NCBI RefSeq assembly: GCF_900230195.1
Contig: NZ_OCNE01000010.1
Coordinates: 1 to 64,000, forward strand
Direction of reading: 5' to 3'
Origin: Streptomyces zhaozhouensis
GTDB taxonomy: Bacteria; Actinomycetota; Actinomycetes; Streptomycetales; Streptomycetaceae
DNA length: 64,000 bases
Shown here: positions 44,019 to 53,599 of the stretch, in pieces
How positions within the stretch are numbered: the first letter of the stretch is position 1
Layout of the letters: the number at the start of each line of letters is the position of its first letter
Made by a program: the position numbers and the translations under genes
The notes under the pieces: generated by a model
Seen by the model: only the letters and a program-made list of their open reading frames with translations
Databases searched by the model: none
Told to the model about the DNA's origin: nothing

Positions 44019-45886
44019 CACGCCACTCCCATCGTTTCCAGCGCCGTCTGGAGCACCGCCACGGCATCCCCGCCGGCGAAGACCAACTCGTCGACGCCGT
44101 CCGGCCGTTCCGGCAGCCGCCCGGCCAGGTAGACCCGCCGCGCGCCGGCCGCCGCCAGCGCGCCGGCGACCTCCGCCGCGTCCTCCGCGTAACCGGCGTC
44201 GGCCCCGCACAGACACGCCACCGAGGCCCCGCTGTCGGCGAAGACCCCGGCCACCGTCCCGGCCTCGACCGGCCCCTCGGGGCGTACCGGCTCGATCCCG
44301 CCGGCCTGGAACAGGTTGGCCGCGAACGTCGCCCGCCCGGTGTGCGCCGCGACCGGCCCCAACGTGGCGAGGAAGACCCGGGGGCGCCGCCCCGTCGCCG
44401 CCAGATGCGCGTCCGAACGCGCCCGCAGCGCCTCGAACGCGTCGTCCCGCCGCACCGAGGGCAGCCCGCCGCCCGCCCGCGCCGGGGCGGGCTTCCGCAC
44501 CACCGGCTCCTCGTCCAGCAGGGGGAACTCGCTGACACCGGTGACCGGCTCCCGCCGGGTCGCCAGCCGCCGCGACCGCTCCCGCCAGGTGCCGGCGATC
44601 CGCTCCTCCACCAGCCCCGAGCCCAGCGCGGCCGCCATCCCGCCGGCCGCCTCGATCTCCCGGAACCAGGACCAGCCCGCCTCGGCCAACTCCCGCGTCA
44701 GCGACTCCACATACCAGGAGCCGCCCGCCGGATCGACCACCCGGCCCAGGTGCGACTCCTCCACCAGGATCACCGACGTGTTCCGCGCGATCCGCCGCGC
44801 GAACGGGTCGGAGAGCCCCAGCCCCTCGTCGAACGGCAGCACCGTCACCGCGTCCGCGCCGCCCACCCCGGCCGCCAGCCCGGCCACCGTCGTGCGCAGC
44901 ATGTTCACCCACGGGTCGCGCCGCGCCATCATCACCCGCGAGGTCACCGCGTGCTGCCGCTGCGCCCCCGCCTCGCCGCCGGCGCCGCACACCTCGGCCA
45001 CCCGGCCCCACAGCCACCGGGCCGCCCGCAGCTTCGCGATCCCCAGGAACTGGTCCGCGTCCACCGCGTAGCGGAACTCCAACTGCCCCAGCGCCTCCTC
45101 GACGGACAGCCCGCCGTCCACCAGCGCCCGCACGTACGCCACCCCGACCGCCAGCGCGCACCCCAGCTCCTGCCCGGCCGAGCCGCCCGCCTCGTGGAAC
45201 GGGGTGCCGTCCACGACCAGCGCCCGCACCCCCGGATACCCGCGCGCGCACTCCACGGCCAGCGCCACCGCGTCGTCCGACGCCACGCGCTCGCCCGTGC
45301 GGGCCCACACCCCCAACGGGTCGGCGCCCAGCACCCCCAGCGCCGCCTCGGGCGCCACCCCGCGCGCGTCGAGCAACGCCAGGAACGCGCGCGCCGCCTC
45401 GGCGTACCCCGCGCCCGCGTCCAGCACCACCGGCGCCAGGTCGAGCAGCACCCCGTCCAGCGCCTCGGGCAGCTCCGCCACCGGCACCCCGCCCGCGCCG
45501 ACCGCCACCCACAGCGCCGCCACGCCCAGCTCCAGATCGGTGCGGAGCGCCTCGTTCAACCGCGCCGCCACCGGCTCCACGTGGTGCTGCCTGATCTCCC
45601 AGCCGCCCATCAGCTGCCCCTCGGGCCGCCCCCCGCGCAGGAAGGGCGCGGCGCCGGGGAAGCCGGCCCCGCCCGCGGGCGCGTTCTCCGCCGTGTACAG
45701 CGGCAGCGTGCGCACGCCCTCCTCCAGCCGCGTCGAGAGTCTCGACTCGGCCTCCTCACCGGAGAGTTCACCGGCGCCGGCCTTCTTCAGCACCCCGGCC
45801 GCGAGGGAACGCCACCGCTCGCGGTCACCGGCGGGGAAGCCCGCGGCCAGGGTCAGGTCGTCCTCGGAGGGTACGGTCAGCTCCAT
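44018..45886 (-). CDS. mutA: Methylmalonyl-CoA mutase, small subunit
   Basis: A 622-residue non-catalytic partner of MutB. It keeps the barrel fold ([78 protein letters not shown]). The cobalamin-type domain has lost the DxHxxG motif ([27 protein letters not shown]), as usual for this subunit. ATG at 45886 with GGAAG nine bases upstream. Translation is coupled to mutB. Confidence 0.95.
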   Translation of the reverse strand: MELTVPSEDDLTLAAGFPAGDRERWRSLAAGVLKKAGAGELSGEEAESRLSTRLEEGVRTLPLYTAENAPAGGAGFPGAAPFLRGGRPEGQLMGGWEIRQHHVEPVAARLNEALRTDLELGVAALWVAVGAGGVPVAELPEALDGVLLDLAPVVLDAGAGYAEAARAFLALLDARGVAPEAALGVLGADPLGVWARTGERVASDDAVALAVECARGYPGVRALVVDGTPFHEAGGSAGQELGCALAVGVAYVRALVDGGLSVEEALGQLEFRYAVDADQFLGIAKLRAARWLWGRVAEVCGAGGEAGAQRQHAVTSRVMMARRDPWVNMLRTTVAGLAAGVGGADAVTVLPFDEGLGLSDPFARRIARNTSVILVEESHLGRVVDPAGGSWYVESLTRELAEAGWSWFREIEAAGGMAAALGSGLVEERIAGTWRERSRRLATRREPVTGVSEFPLLDEEPVVRKPAPARAGGGLPSVRRDDAFEALRARSDAHLAATGRRPRVFLATLGPVAAHTGRATFAANLFQAGGIEPVRPEGPVEAGTVAGVFADSGASVACLCGADAGYAEDAAEVAGALAAAGARRVYLAGRLPERPDGVDELVFAGGDAVAVLQTALETMGVA

Positions 45887-45989
45887 CGTCACGCGCTTCC
45901 GCTCGAAGGGTGGGGTGGGAACGAGAGGCAGGGCCGTTCCCCGCGCGGGAGCGGCGGCTGAACGGTAGCCGAACGGCATCGTGGAACGG

Positions 45990-46613
45990 TCAGGGCGGAG
46001 GCACCACGCGATCACAGCGGGCTCGCGAGGTCGCCACGAGCAGGGAGTTGGGCAGGTCGTTGGCGTCGATCCAGGCGCGGGTCGCCGACGCCGAACGGCC
46101 GTGGCGGCGGTGGCGGTCCACCAGCCGCGCGTCGCGCTCCGCCTCCGGCGCGTCCACGTACCACAGCCGGTCCATCCACGTCCGCGCCTCGCGCCAGCCG
46201 GGGGCGTCCAGCGCCAGGTAGTTCCCCTCGGTCACCACCAGCCGCGCCCCCGCCGGCACCACATGGCGGGCGGCCACCGGCTCGTCCAGCGTCCGGTCGA
46301 AGTCCGGCACGTAGACCGCCTCCCTGCCGGCCGCCGCCACCAGCCTGGCCAGCAGTGCCGCGTAGCCGAACGCGTCGAAGCTCGGCTCCGAGCCCTTGCG
46401 GGAGCGCAGCCCGAGCCGGTCGAGTTGGGCGTTGGAGAGATGGAAGCCGTCCAACGGCACATAGGCCGCCACCTCGCCGAGCGCCGCCACCAGCGACCTG
46501 GCCAGCGTCGACTTCCCCGCGGCCGGCGGGCCGGCCAGGCCGAGCACGGCCCGGCCGCGCTCCGGTACCAGGGCCAGGGCCTCCTCGGCCAGTGCGGTGG
46601 AATGCATGGCCAT
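45990..46613 (-). CDS. Nucleoside/nucleotide kinase family protein (uridine-kinase-like)
   Basis: About 207 residues. P-loop LGLAGPPAAGKSTLARSLV, YVPLDGFHLSN (the DGFH motif of the uridine/pantothenate-kinase-like family) and LVVTEGNYLALDAPGW. An ATG two codons in (46607) has better spacing to TTAGG and may be the true start. The substrate is unknown; relatives phosphorylate nucleosides, pantothenate or fructose. It lies 104 bases upstream of mutA on the same strand. It is not MeaB, the mutase chaperone, which is longer and has GTPase motifs. Confidence 0.85.
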   Translation of the reverse strand: MAMHSTALAEEALALVPERGRAVLGLAGPPAAGKSTLARSLVAALGEVAAYVPLDGFHLSNAQLDRLGLRSRKGSEPSFDAFGYAALLARLVAAAGREAVYVPDFDRTLDEPVAARHVVPAGARLVVTEGNYLALDAPGWREARTWMDRLWYVDAPEAERDARLVDRHRRHGRSASATRAWIDANDLPNSLLVATSRARCDRVVPPP

Positions 46614-46640
46614 CAGCCTAAGTTAATGACCGTTCGCGCG

Positions 46641-47651
46641 TCAGTACGGCCGGTCGGGCAGCCTCGCGGCGGCCGGGTCGCGGTCGGGGCGCGCCCCGCG
46701 CCACGAGGGCTGCCGCAGCCGCCCCTCGCGCGTCCAGGCACGGAAGGCCACCTCCCCGACCAGCCGGGGCTCCACCCAGCGCGCGACCCGTGTCCGCGCG
46801 GTCGGCAGCCGCTCGGCGAACGGGCTGTCCGCCCTGGAAAGCCCCGCCAGCCTGAGGTCCAGATCGGCCAGCACCGCCTCGCTGAAGCCGCTGCCGACGT
46901 GACCGACGTAACGCAGCCTCCCGTCCTCGTCGAACGCGCCGACCAGCAGTGACCCGACGGTTCCCGCGCGATGACCCGACCCCGGCTGCCAGCCGCCGAC
47001 GACCACCTCGATCGTGCGCACCAGCGGCGTCTTCACCCAGCGCGGGGAGCGGCGGCCCGGCTGGTAGGGCGAGTCGAGCCGCTTGGCCATCAGCCCCTCC
47101 AGCCCGTGCGCCTCGGCCACCCGCAGCAGCGCCTCGGGGTCGGCCTCCGCGCCGGGGTGCGAGGGCGGCACCGCGATCCGCCCCGAGGGGTCGGTCGGCA
47201 GCGCCTCCAGGGCCGCGCGGCGCCGGCGGTAGGGCAGGTCCAGCAGCCGCTCGCCGTCCAGCATGAGCAGGTCGAACGCGAAGAAGACCACCGGCACCTC
47301 GGCCAGCAGCGCGCGGCCCGGGTGGCGTCGCTGGTGGCGGCGTTGCAGCCGGCCGAAGTCGGGGCCGCCGCCGGGGCCGAGCGCCACGATCTCCCCGTCG
47401 AGCACGGCGCTGCGGCCGGCCAGCGGGCCGGGGCCCGCCTGGGCGAGCTCGGGGTAGGTCGGGGTGAGGTCGTTGCCGTTGCGGCTGGTCAGCCGCGTCT
47501 GTCCGTCGGCCGCCACCCGCAGGCAGCAGCGGTAGCCGTCCCACTTCCACTCGTAGGCCCACCGGGCGCCGGTCGGCGGCCGGCCGTCGACCGCGAGCAT
47601 CGGCGCGACGGCGTCGGGGACGGCGGGGGGCGGCTCGGTTTCCTTGGTCAC
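46641..47651 (-). CDS. ATP-dependent DNA ligase
   Basis: A 336-residue ligase. Adenylation motif I is EWKWDGYR with Lys36 as the AMP-accepting residue; further motifs are LTSRNGNDLTPTYPEL, VLDGEIVAL (motif III), FFAFDLLMLDG (motif IIIa), EGLMAKRLDSPY (motif IV) and RWVKTPL (motif V). The OB-fold domain shows VVVGGWQPGSG and LVGAFDEDGRLRYVGHVGSGF. It lacks Pol and nuclease domains, so it is a LigC-like or stand-alone end-joining ligase. GTG start at 47651. It sits between mutAB and the B12 operon without evident functional link. Confidence 0.92.
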   Translation of the reverse strand: MTKETEPPPAVPDAVAPMLAVDGRPPTGARWAYEWKWDGYRCCLRVAADGQTRLTSRNGNDLTPTYPELAQAGPGPLAGRSAVLDGEIVALGPGGGPDFGRLQRRHQRRHPGRALLAEVPVVFFAFDLLMLDGERLLDLPYRRRRAALEALPTDPSGRIAVPPSHPGAEADPEALLRVAEAHGLEGLMAKRLDSPYQPGRRSPRWVKTPLVRTIEVVVGGWQPGSGHRAGTVGSLLVGAFDEDGRLRYVGHVGSGFSEAVLADLDLRLAGLSRADSPFAERLPTARTRVARWVEPRLVGEVAFRAWTREGRLRQPSWRGARPDRDPAAARLPDRPY

Positions 47652-47682
47652 CGCCCCAGTACACGCGGCCGGCGGCCCCTCG

Positions 47683-47904
47683 ACCACCAGCCTTGCCGGC
47701 CGGGGCGGGGTGTCGGCGTGCGCCCGGTGGGTGGCTGTTCGCGCGGGGAGGTCCTGGTCGGTGGTTCTCCTCGGCCCGGTGGCCGGTTGCTCGCGCCGTT
47801 CCCCGCGCCCCTTCGCGGTCGGTGGGCGGTGCGGGGGTGCGGGGAACGGCTGCGGTGCGTGGGGCGCGTGGTCGACTACGGGACTGGCTGGTCCGGGCGG
47901 GTGG
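47683..47904. repeat. Dispersed copy of the hairpin repeat family
   Basis: The spacer between the B12 operon end and the DNA ligase start carries a diverged copy of the 41.3-41.8 kb repeat. Left arm GCGCCGTTCCCCGCGCCCC is at 47793-47811 and right arm GGGGGTGCGGGGAACGGC at 47833-47850, with the same flanking text (TTGCTCGCGC, GGTCGACTAC). It probably terminates the B12 operon. No gene is present. Confidence 0.75.
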
Positions 47905-48402
47905 TCAGCCGACGGGGGTCCAGGCGAAGTCCACCTGGTCGCCGGCGTCGAGCTGGAACTGGCAGCCGCCGACCGGGGTCGCCGTTCCGTTGACGGAGAT
48001 CAGCCAGAAATCGTCCGCGGTCTGGCTCTGGCCGTCGATCGTGGTCACCAGGTAGTCGTCGAACGACGTGTACCAGACGCCGTCCCAGTCGAAGCCGTTC
48101 GCCGCCGCCGCGTCGTCGAGCGCCGCCGTCGGCGTCGCTCCGGGGGTGGCGTGGGCGCCGTTGTTGGTGCCGTCGCAGAGCTGGGCGCCGCCGGTGGCCG
48201 GGTTGACCACATGGCCGTCGGTGGCGACGTCGCCGTCGAAGAGGACGCCGTCCGGGCCGGTGACCGTCAGCGAGACGGTGATCTCCGCCGCGGCCGACAC
48301 CCCGCCGCCGGCCTGGGCGGCGGGGGCCGCCGCCAGCAGGGCCAGGCCCAGGGCGGCGGTGACGGCGAGCGTGCGTCTGTGGGCGGTGTGGGAACGGGAC
48401 AT
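47905..48402 (-). CDS. Secreted DUF4430 (transcobalamin-like C-terminal domain) protein
   Basis: A 165-residue exported protein: signal peptide to about residue 32 (LAVTAALGLALLAAAPAAQA), then one DUF4430 domain (EITVSLTVTGPDGVLFDGDV, FDWDGVWYTSFDDYLVTTID, DDFWLISVNGTATPVGGCQFQLDAGDQVDFAWTP). DUF4430 corresponds to the small beta domain of animal transcobalamin and intrinsic factor. Two Cys may form a disulfide. GAGGAG precedes the ATG. Last gene of the riboswitch-controlled operon. It likely binds cobalamin outside the cell together with the alpha/alpha-barrel protein encoded just upstream. Confidence 0.88.
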   Translation of the reverse strand: MSRSHTAHRRTLAVTAALGLALLAAAPAAQAGGGVSAAAEITVSLTVTGPDGVLFDGDVATDGHVVNPATGGAQLCDGTNNGAHATPGATPTAALDDAAAANGFDWDGVWYTSFDDYLVTTIDGQSQTADDFWLISVNGTATPVGGCQFQLDAGDQVDFAWTPVG

Positions 48403-48466
48403 GGCTGATCTCCTCATGAGCGGAAGGTGTGGAACGGGGCGGAAGTGGCTTGGTGGGCGCGGCGGT

Positions 48467-49936
48467 TCAGTCCGCGCGGCGGCGGTGGCGGGCCACCGCC
48501 CACAGCGCGGCCCCGGCCGCCAGCAGCGCGGCGGCCCAGCCGACCAGCGGCAGCGCCGAGGTGCCGGTGCTCGCCAGGTTGCCGCCGGTGGAGCCGCCGG
48601 TGGCGAGGCCGCCGTCGGAGCCGTCGGAGTCGCCGAACGTGCTGCCGCCGTCCGAGAGGTCGCCCGAGGTGGACGCCGGGCCCGGCTCGTTGGGGTCGCC
48701 GCCCGGGGGCAGGTCGCCGTCCGCGTCGCCGCCGGCGCCGCCGTCCGCGCCCGTGTCGGCACCGCCGGAGTCGCCGCCGGAGTCGCCGCCGGAGTCACCG
48801 CCCGAGGGGCCGCCGGCGTCCGCGCCGCCGTCCGAGCCCTCGGCCGCACCCTGGGTGCCGCCGCCGGAGCCGTCGTCGGGGGCGCAGTCGATCACGCCGG
48901 GCGCCGGGGAGGTGCCGGCGCCGTCGATCTCGCCCAGCGGCACCTCGGCGAGCGCCGGTATGACCTGGGCGGTGGCGCGCAGCGCCATGCCGTCGATGAC
49001 CGGGTCCATGTAGCCGACGCCGCCCCGGTCCTCGGCGGGCGCGGCGCAGCCGGCCTGGAGGGTGCGCAGCCAGGCCAGGCCGTCGGCCGCCGCCTGGTCG
49101 CGACCGCCGGCGAGCAGGGCCTGCACGGCCAGCGCGGTGGAGTTGGAGTTGGGCGCGCTGCTGGTGTTGTAGCCGAAGCCGCCGTTCTCCTGCTGCTGGC
49201 CCTCCAGCCAGTCCAGCGCGGGCTCCGCCTCGGCGCCCTGGCCGGCGTCCACCAGGGCCTGCACGGCCATGCCGGTGGAGTCGGTGTCGGCGGTGCAGCG
49301 GTCCGGGGCGCGGCTCAGCGACAGCGGGAAGCCGCCGGTCTCGCAGCGGGTCGAGGCCAGGAAGTCGACGGCCAGGTCGGGGAGTTCGCCGCTGCGGCGC
49401 AGCGCGAGCACCGCGAGGGACTGGCTGAACTGGTTGGACATGTCACCGGTGGGCGCCGCGTCGGTGAAGCGGCCGTCCTCGTTCATCCGTGCCAGCAGCA
49501 TCCCGGTCAGGTCCAGGCCGCCGAAGTCGCCCGGGTCGCGGTGCTGGATGGAGGCGACCAGCGCCAGCTTCGCGGTGCCGCCCGCGTTGACCGCGTCGGC
49601 GCCGCCGCGCCGGGCGTAGGCGCTGGCGTGGGCGGCGAGCCAGTCGGTGGCGCGGTCGGCCGCGTCGCCGGCGGTGCCGCTCGCGGCGAAGCCCATCACC
49701 AGGTCGGCGGTCAGCCCGTGGTCCTCCGAGGCGTGGGTGCCGTCGGTGAGCTGCTCCACCGACCAGGCGGCCGCGGCCTCGGCGGGGGTGTCCAGCTCGG
49801 GCGGCGCGTCGGCCACGGCGGCGACGGGCGCCAGCAGCGAGCCGGCCAGCACGGCACCGGAGGCGAGCGCCGCCGCGCGGTGCCACGGTCTCCCGCGCCG
49901 GCTCCCGGTGTCCTGGTCAACGACGGTGTGGGTCAT
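48467..49936 (-). CDS. Sortase-anchored prenyltransferase/terpene-cyclase-fold protein
   Basis: A 489-residue surface protein. A signal peptide (AALASGAVLAGSLLAPVAAVADA) is followed by an alpha/alpha-barrel domain with squalene-oxidase-type repeats (GGFPLSLSRAPDRCTADTDSTGMAVQALVDAG, GGFGYNTSSAPNSNSTALAVQALLAGG). A Gly/Asp/Ser-rich linker contains three GGDS repeats. The C-terminal sorting signal is LASTG (454-458), a hydrophobic span and RHRRR. The same fold forms the large domain of transcobalamin. The ATG overlaps the S-component stop. Likely role: wall-attached capture of B12 for the ECF importer. Confidence 0.88.
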   Translation of the reverse strand: MTHTVVDQDTGSRRGRPWHRAAALASGAVLAGSLLAPVAAVADAPPELDTPAEAAAAWSVEQLTDGTHASEDHGLTADLVMGFAASGTAGDAADRATDWLAAHASAYARRGGADAVNAGGTAKLALVASIQHRDPGDFGGLDLTGMLLARMNEDGRFTDAAPTGDMSNQFSQSLAVLALRRSGELPDLAVDFLASTRCETGGFPLSLSRAPDRCTADTDSTGMAVQALVDAGQGAEAEPALDWLEGQQQENGGFGYNTSSAPNSNSTALAVQALLAGGRDQAAADGLAWLRTLQAGCAAPAEDRGGVGYMDPVIDGMALRATAQVIPALAEVPLGEIDGAGTSPAPGVIDCAPDDGSGGGTQGAAEGSDGGADAGGPSGGDSGGDSGGDSGGADTGADGGAGGDADGDLPPGGDPNEPGPASTSGDLSDGGSTFGDSDGSDGGLATGGSTGGNLASTGTSALPLVGWAAALLAAGAALWAVARHRRRAD

Positions 49937-50865
49937 CGGTGTTCACTTTCCTTCTGCGGGGATGCGGTACTCGGTGCCTGGTCGGGGACCGCCCGGCGGG
50001 CGGTCTTCGGGGTGCGCGCGGGGGCTGGCCCCCGGGCGGCCTCCGGCGGGGTGAACGAGACGGGCGCGTCGAACGCGGCGCGCCGCGCGGCCCGGCGCAG
50101 CGTCACCAGGACCGCCGGGCCCAGCACAGCGATCGCCGCCGCGTTGGTCAGCGCCCGGCCGGTGTCCCAGCCGAGGCTGGAGGTGGCGAGCGTGTAGAGG
50201 GCGAAGGTGCGGAGGTTGGTCAGCGGACCGGCCTCGGGGTCCATCGACAGCTGGGTGCCGTCGTCCACGGCGAACGGCCAGAACCACAGGTTCATGAAGA
50301 AGCCGAAGGCATAGGCGCTGACCACCCCGTAGCCGGCGAGCAGCACGATCTCGGCACGGCCGGTCACCCGGCGGGGCAGCAGCCCGGCGCCCAGGCCGAC
50401 CCAGCCGGCGGCCATCATCTGGAACGGCAGCCAGGGGCCGACGCCGGCGGTCAGCAGCGCGGAGGCGAAGAGCGAGACGGTGCCCAGGGCGAAGCCGAAG
50501 CCGGGCCCGAAGACCCTCCCGGCGAGCACCAGCAGGAAGAAGACCGTCTCGATGCCGGCCGTGCCGGCGCCCAGCGGACGCAGCGCCGCGTTGACCGCCG
50601 CCAACACCCCCAGCAGCGCCAGGGTCTTGGGGTCGATGCCGCCCTCGGAGATCTCCGCCAGCACCACGGCGAGGATCACCGGCAGCAGCAGCACGAAGAG
50701 CAGCGGCGCCTGGTCGGCGTGGGCCACCGGCTGCGGGTCGGGCGGCACCAGCAGCGGCCAGCAGAACATGGCGAGCCCGATCAGGCTGGCCAGTCCCAGT
50801 ACCAGTGCGGCGCGCGGGCCGACCCGCAACGCCGTGGCGTGGCCCGGGAGTTCGAGGTGACTCAC
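49933..50865 (-). CDS. ECF transporter S component (predicted cobalamin specificity)
   Basis: A 310-residue membrane protein with about eight hydrophobic segments, for example AALVLGLASLIGLAMFCWPLLV, LALLGVLAAVNAALRPLGAG (the ANAALR motif contacts the T component in group II S subunits) and LPFQMMAAGWVGLGAGLLPRR. The C-terminal 50 residues are polar. GTG start overlapping the ATPase stop. Specificity for B12 is inferred from the operon's cobalamin riboswitch and transcobalamin-like partners; it corresponds in role to the predicted CbrT group. Confidence 0.88.
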   Translation of the reverse strand: MSHLELPGHATALRVGPRAALVLGLASLIGLAMFCWPLLVPPDPQPVAHADQAPLLFVLLLPVILAVVLAEISEGGIDPKTLALLGVLAAVNAALRPLGAGTAGIETVFFLLVLAGRVFGPGFGFALGTVSLFASALLTAGVGPWLPFQMMAAGWVGLGAGLLPRRVTGRAEIVLLAGYGVVSAYAFGFFMNLWFWPFAVDDGTQLSMDPEAGPLTNLRTFALYTLATSSLGWDTGRALTNAAAIAVLGPAVLVTLRRAARRAAFDAPVSFTPPEAARGPAPARTPKTARRAVPDQAPSTASPQKESEHR

Positions 50866-52484
50866 GACACCACCCCCGTACCGTTCAACGCCCCTCGTAC
50901 CTGATCGACCGTCAGCCATGGCTCGGGCCGCAGCACCTTGGCGACCTGGGGTGCGAACGAGGGGGAGGAGCAGACCACTTCGGCCGTCGGGCCGTCCGCC
51001 ACCAGGTCGCCTTCGGCCAGCACCACCACCCGGTCCGCGGTGGCGGCGACGAACTCCACGTCGTGGGTGGCGATCATCACCGTCCGGTCTCCGTCCGCGG
51101 TCAGTTCGCGCACCAGGGCGCCGAACGCCCGCTTGGCGTCGTAGTCCAGCCCCCTGGTCGGCTCGTCCAACAGCAACACCCTCGGCTGGCAGGTGAGTTG
51201 GATCGCGAGAACCAGGGCGAGCCGCTGCCCCTCGGAGAGGTCGCGCGGGTGGGCCGCGTCCTCGACTCCGGGCGCCATCCGCTCCAGCAGGGCGCGGCAA
51301 CGGCCCGGCGCGGCGGACGACTCGGCGTCCGCCTGCGCGCACTCGGCCGCGACCGTCTGGAGATAGAGCAGGTCGGCGGCGCTCTGCGGGACGAGACCGA
51401 CCAACTCCCTGGCCTCGGCGGGCTCCCGCTCGCCCGGGTCCTCGCCCGCGACGCTCAGCGTGCCCGCGCGGCGCGGGCCCGAGCCCTGGAGCGCCCACAG
51501 CAGCGAGGACTTGCCGGCGCCGTTCCGCCCCATCAGCGCCGTCACCTCGCCTCCGAAGAGGTCCAGGTCCACCTCGCGTACCGCGACCTTGCGGCCGTAG
51601 GCGACGCTGACGCCCCTCGCCGCCAGCGCCGCCGGCGCGGCGGGCCGCGCGGCGGGCGGGGGCGGCGGACGCTCGGCGAGCCGGCGGCGCAGAGCGGGCG
51701 CGTGCCGCCGCGCGTCCCGCACCGAGAGCGGCGGCGGGCTCCACCCGGCGACCCGGCCCAACTCCACGACGGGCGGCGCGACTTCCATCTCCGGCAGCAG
51801 CTCCCGTGGGGCGCCGTCGCGGACCGTGCCGTCGCCCGGCAGATACAGCAGCCGGTCGGCGTACTGGAGCACCCGCTCCATCCGGTGCTCGGCGATCACC
51901 ACCGTGGTGCCCAGGTCGTGCACCAGCCGCAGCACGGCGGCCAGCACCTCCTCGGCGGCCGTGGGGTCCAGCGCGGAGGTCGGCTCGTCCAGCACCAGCA
52001 CCTGCGGATGGGTGGTGAACACCGAGCCGATCGCGACCCGCTGCTGCTGACCTCCGGAGAGCGTCCGCAGCGCGCGGTGCCGCAGCTCGGCGATGCCCAG
52101 CAGGTCCAAAGTCTCCTCGACCCGCTTGCGCATCACCTCGGGCGGCACGGCCAACTGCTCCATCGCGTAGGCGAGTTCCTCCTCGACCGTGTCGGTGACA
52201 AAGCCGGCGAGCGGGTCCTGGCCCACCACGCCGACGAGCGAGGCGAACTCCTGCGGCGGGCGTTCCTCCGTCGACTGGCCGGCCACGGTGACCCGCCCCG
52301 CCAGCCGGCCGCCGGTGAACCGGGGCACCAGCCCGTTGACCGCGCCCAGCAGCGTGGACTTGCCCACGCCGGTGCGCCCGGCGACCAGACACAGCTCGCC
52401 CTCGGGCAGGTGCAGCCGCACGTCGCGCAGGGCGGGGCGGGTGGCGTCCGGGTAGTGGAAGGTGACCTCGTCGAAGTCGATCAC
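50862..52484 (-). CDS. ECF transporter fused dual ATPase
   Basis: A 540-residue protein with two ABC domains. First: Walker A AGRTGVGKST, signature LSGGQQQRVAIG, Walker B VLVLDEPTSALD, and HRMER. Second, from about residue 305: Walker A GRNGAGKSS, a diverged signature LSEGQRLALVL, Walker B VLLLDEPTRGLD and THDVEF. A Pro/Ala-rich linker joins them. ECF modules use two ATPases, here fused. GTG start overlaps the T-component stop. Drives cobalamin import with the S and T components. Confidence 0.92.
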   Translation of the reverse strand: MIDFDEVTFHYPDATRPALRDVRLHLPEGELCLVAGRTGVGKSTLLGAVNGLVPRFTGGRLAGRVTVAGQSTEERPPQEFASLVGVVGQDPLAGFVTDTVEEELAYAMEQLAVPPEVMRKRVEETLDLLGIAELRHRALRTLSGGQQQRVAIGSVFTTHPQVLVLDEPTSALDPTAAEEVLAAVLRLVHDLGTTVVIAEHRMERVLQYADRLLYLPGDGTVRDGAPRELLPEMEVAPPVVELGRVAGWSPPPLSVRDARRHAPALRRRLAERPPPPPAARPAAPAALAARGVSVAYGRKVAVREVDLDLFGGEVTALMGRNGAGKSSLLWALQGSGPRRAGTLSVAGEDPGEREPAEARELVGLVPQSAADLLYLQTVAAECAQADAESSAAPGRCRALLERMAPGVEDAAHPRDLSEGQRLALVLAIQLTCQPRVLLLDEPTRGLDYDAKRAFGALVRELTADGDRTVMIATHDVEFVAATADRVVVLAEGDLVADGPTAEVVCSSPSFAPQVAKVLRPEPWLTVDQVRGALNGTGVVS

Positions 52485-53599
52485 GCCGGCACCTCCGAGC
52501 TGGGCGGGGGCGGGGTGAGATAGCCGGGCAGCAGCCCCAGCAGGATCGCCGCCAGCGGCAGCGCCGAGACCTCGGGCCAGCTCAGCGGCGTCAACGACGG
52601 GTAGATGTCGGTGGGATCGATCTCGGTCGCCAGATGCATCACCAGCGCGGCGGCCAACCCGCTGCCCACGGTGAGGAGTTCGGCGCCACGCCAGCGGTCG
52701 GGCCGGTAGCCGGTGCGCCGCACCCGCCGCCCGCCGGCCGCCAGGCCGGCCACCGCGACGGCCAGCCCGCCCAGCAGCAGCGGCAGCCCCAGGGCCGCCG
52801 GCGCCGAGCCGTCCAGCAGCCCGTAGAGCCCCGCGCACACCCCCAGCAGCCCGCCGATCACCAGCGTCCCGACCAGCGCGCGCCGCCCGCCGGCCACCGC
52901 GCCGGTCCGCCCGTAGCCGCGCGAGGACATCGCGGCGGCCAGCGCCAGTGAACGGCTCAACGCGTCCTCCAGCACCGGGATCAGGATGCCGCGCACCGCG
53001 CGCCGCCCCTTGCCGACGCCGCCGCGCAGCCGCCGCGCGCGGCGCACCCGGCCGACGCTCTCGACCAGTTGGGGCGCCACGCTCAGCGCCACCACCACGG
53101 AGGTGCCGATCTCGTGCAGCGCGCCCGGCAGCGTCTTCAGCAGCCGCTTCGGGTTGGCCAGCGCGTTGGCCGCGCCCACGCATATCACCATGGCCGCCAG
53201 CCGCAGTCCGTCATACGCCCCACCGAGCACCTCCTCGGCCGCCACCGGGCCCAGCAGCCGGATGCCGGCGGCCACGTCGGGCAGCGGGATCTCCGGCAGG
53301 GTCACCAGCACCGTCTCGCCGCCCCCGCCGCCGAAGACGATGCGGAAGAGGACCCGCACCACCACGATCACCGCGCCGAAGACCAGATACATCCGGAACG
53401 ACAGCGCCCACGGCGCGTCCCCCCTGCGGCGCGCCACCACCAGCCCGGCGACCGCGATCAGGCAGGCCAGCAGCAGCGGGTTGGTGGTGCGGCTGGCGAC
53501 CACGGCCAGACAGAGCGCCCACAGCCACCAGGCGCCCGGGTGCAGCGCCCGGGGCAGCGGCCCGGTGCCGCGCCGGACGCCCGGCACGGTCGCCGTCAC
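52481..53599 (-). CDS. ECF transporter T component (CbiQ-like)
   Basis: A 372-residue transmembrane protein. Helices include PLLLACLIAVAGLVVARR, SFRMYLVFGAVIVVVRVLFRIVF and LVGTLVIGGLLGVCAGLYGLL. The two coupling motifs of T components are visible as RRARRLRGGVG and AAAMSSRGYGRTG (Ala-Arg-Gly type). GTG start overlapping the SCO2322-like gene stop (GTGA). It connects the fused ATPases with the S component. Confidence 0.9.
   Translation of the reverse strand: MTATVPGVRRGTGPLPRALHPGAWWLWALCLAVVASRTTNPLLLACLIAVAGLVVARRRGDAPWALSFRMYLVFGAVIVVVRVLFRIVFGGGGGETVLVTLPEIPLPDVAAGIRLLGPVAAEEVLGGAYDGLRLAAMVICVGAANALANPKRLLKTLPGALHEIGTSVVVALSVAPQLVESVGRVRRARRLRGGVGKGRRAVRGILIPVLEDALSRSLALAAAMSSRGYGRTGAVAGGRRALVGTLVIGGLLGVCAGLYGLLDGSAPAALGLPLLLGGLAVAVAGLAAGGRRVRRTGYRPDRWRGAELLTVGSGLAAALVMHLATEIDPTDIYPSLTPLSWPEVSALPLAAILLGLLPGYLTPPPPSSEVPA

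Noticed and set aside
40797..44132. Very long open frames on the strand opposite to mutB and similar ones opposite to other genes (for example 9078-11741 and 21748-24636, plus)
   Set aside because: They mirror known genes, have the Arg/Gly/Ala/His-rich composition expected of antisense frames in GC-rich DNA, and show no recognisable domains or ribosome-binding sites.
45990..46613. MeaB/ArgK chaperone of methylmalonyl-CoA mutase
   Set aside because: The P-loop protein next to mutAB is only about 207 residues and carries a DGFH kinase motif, whereas MeaB is about 320 residues with G3E GTPase motifs.
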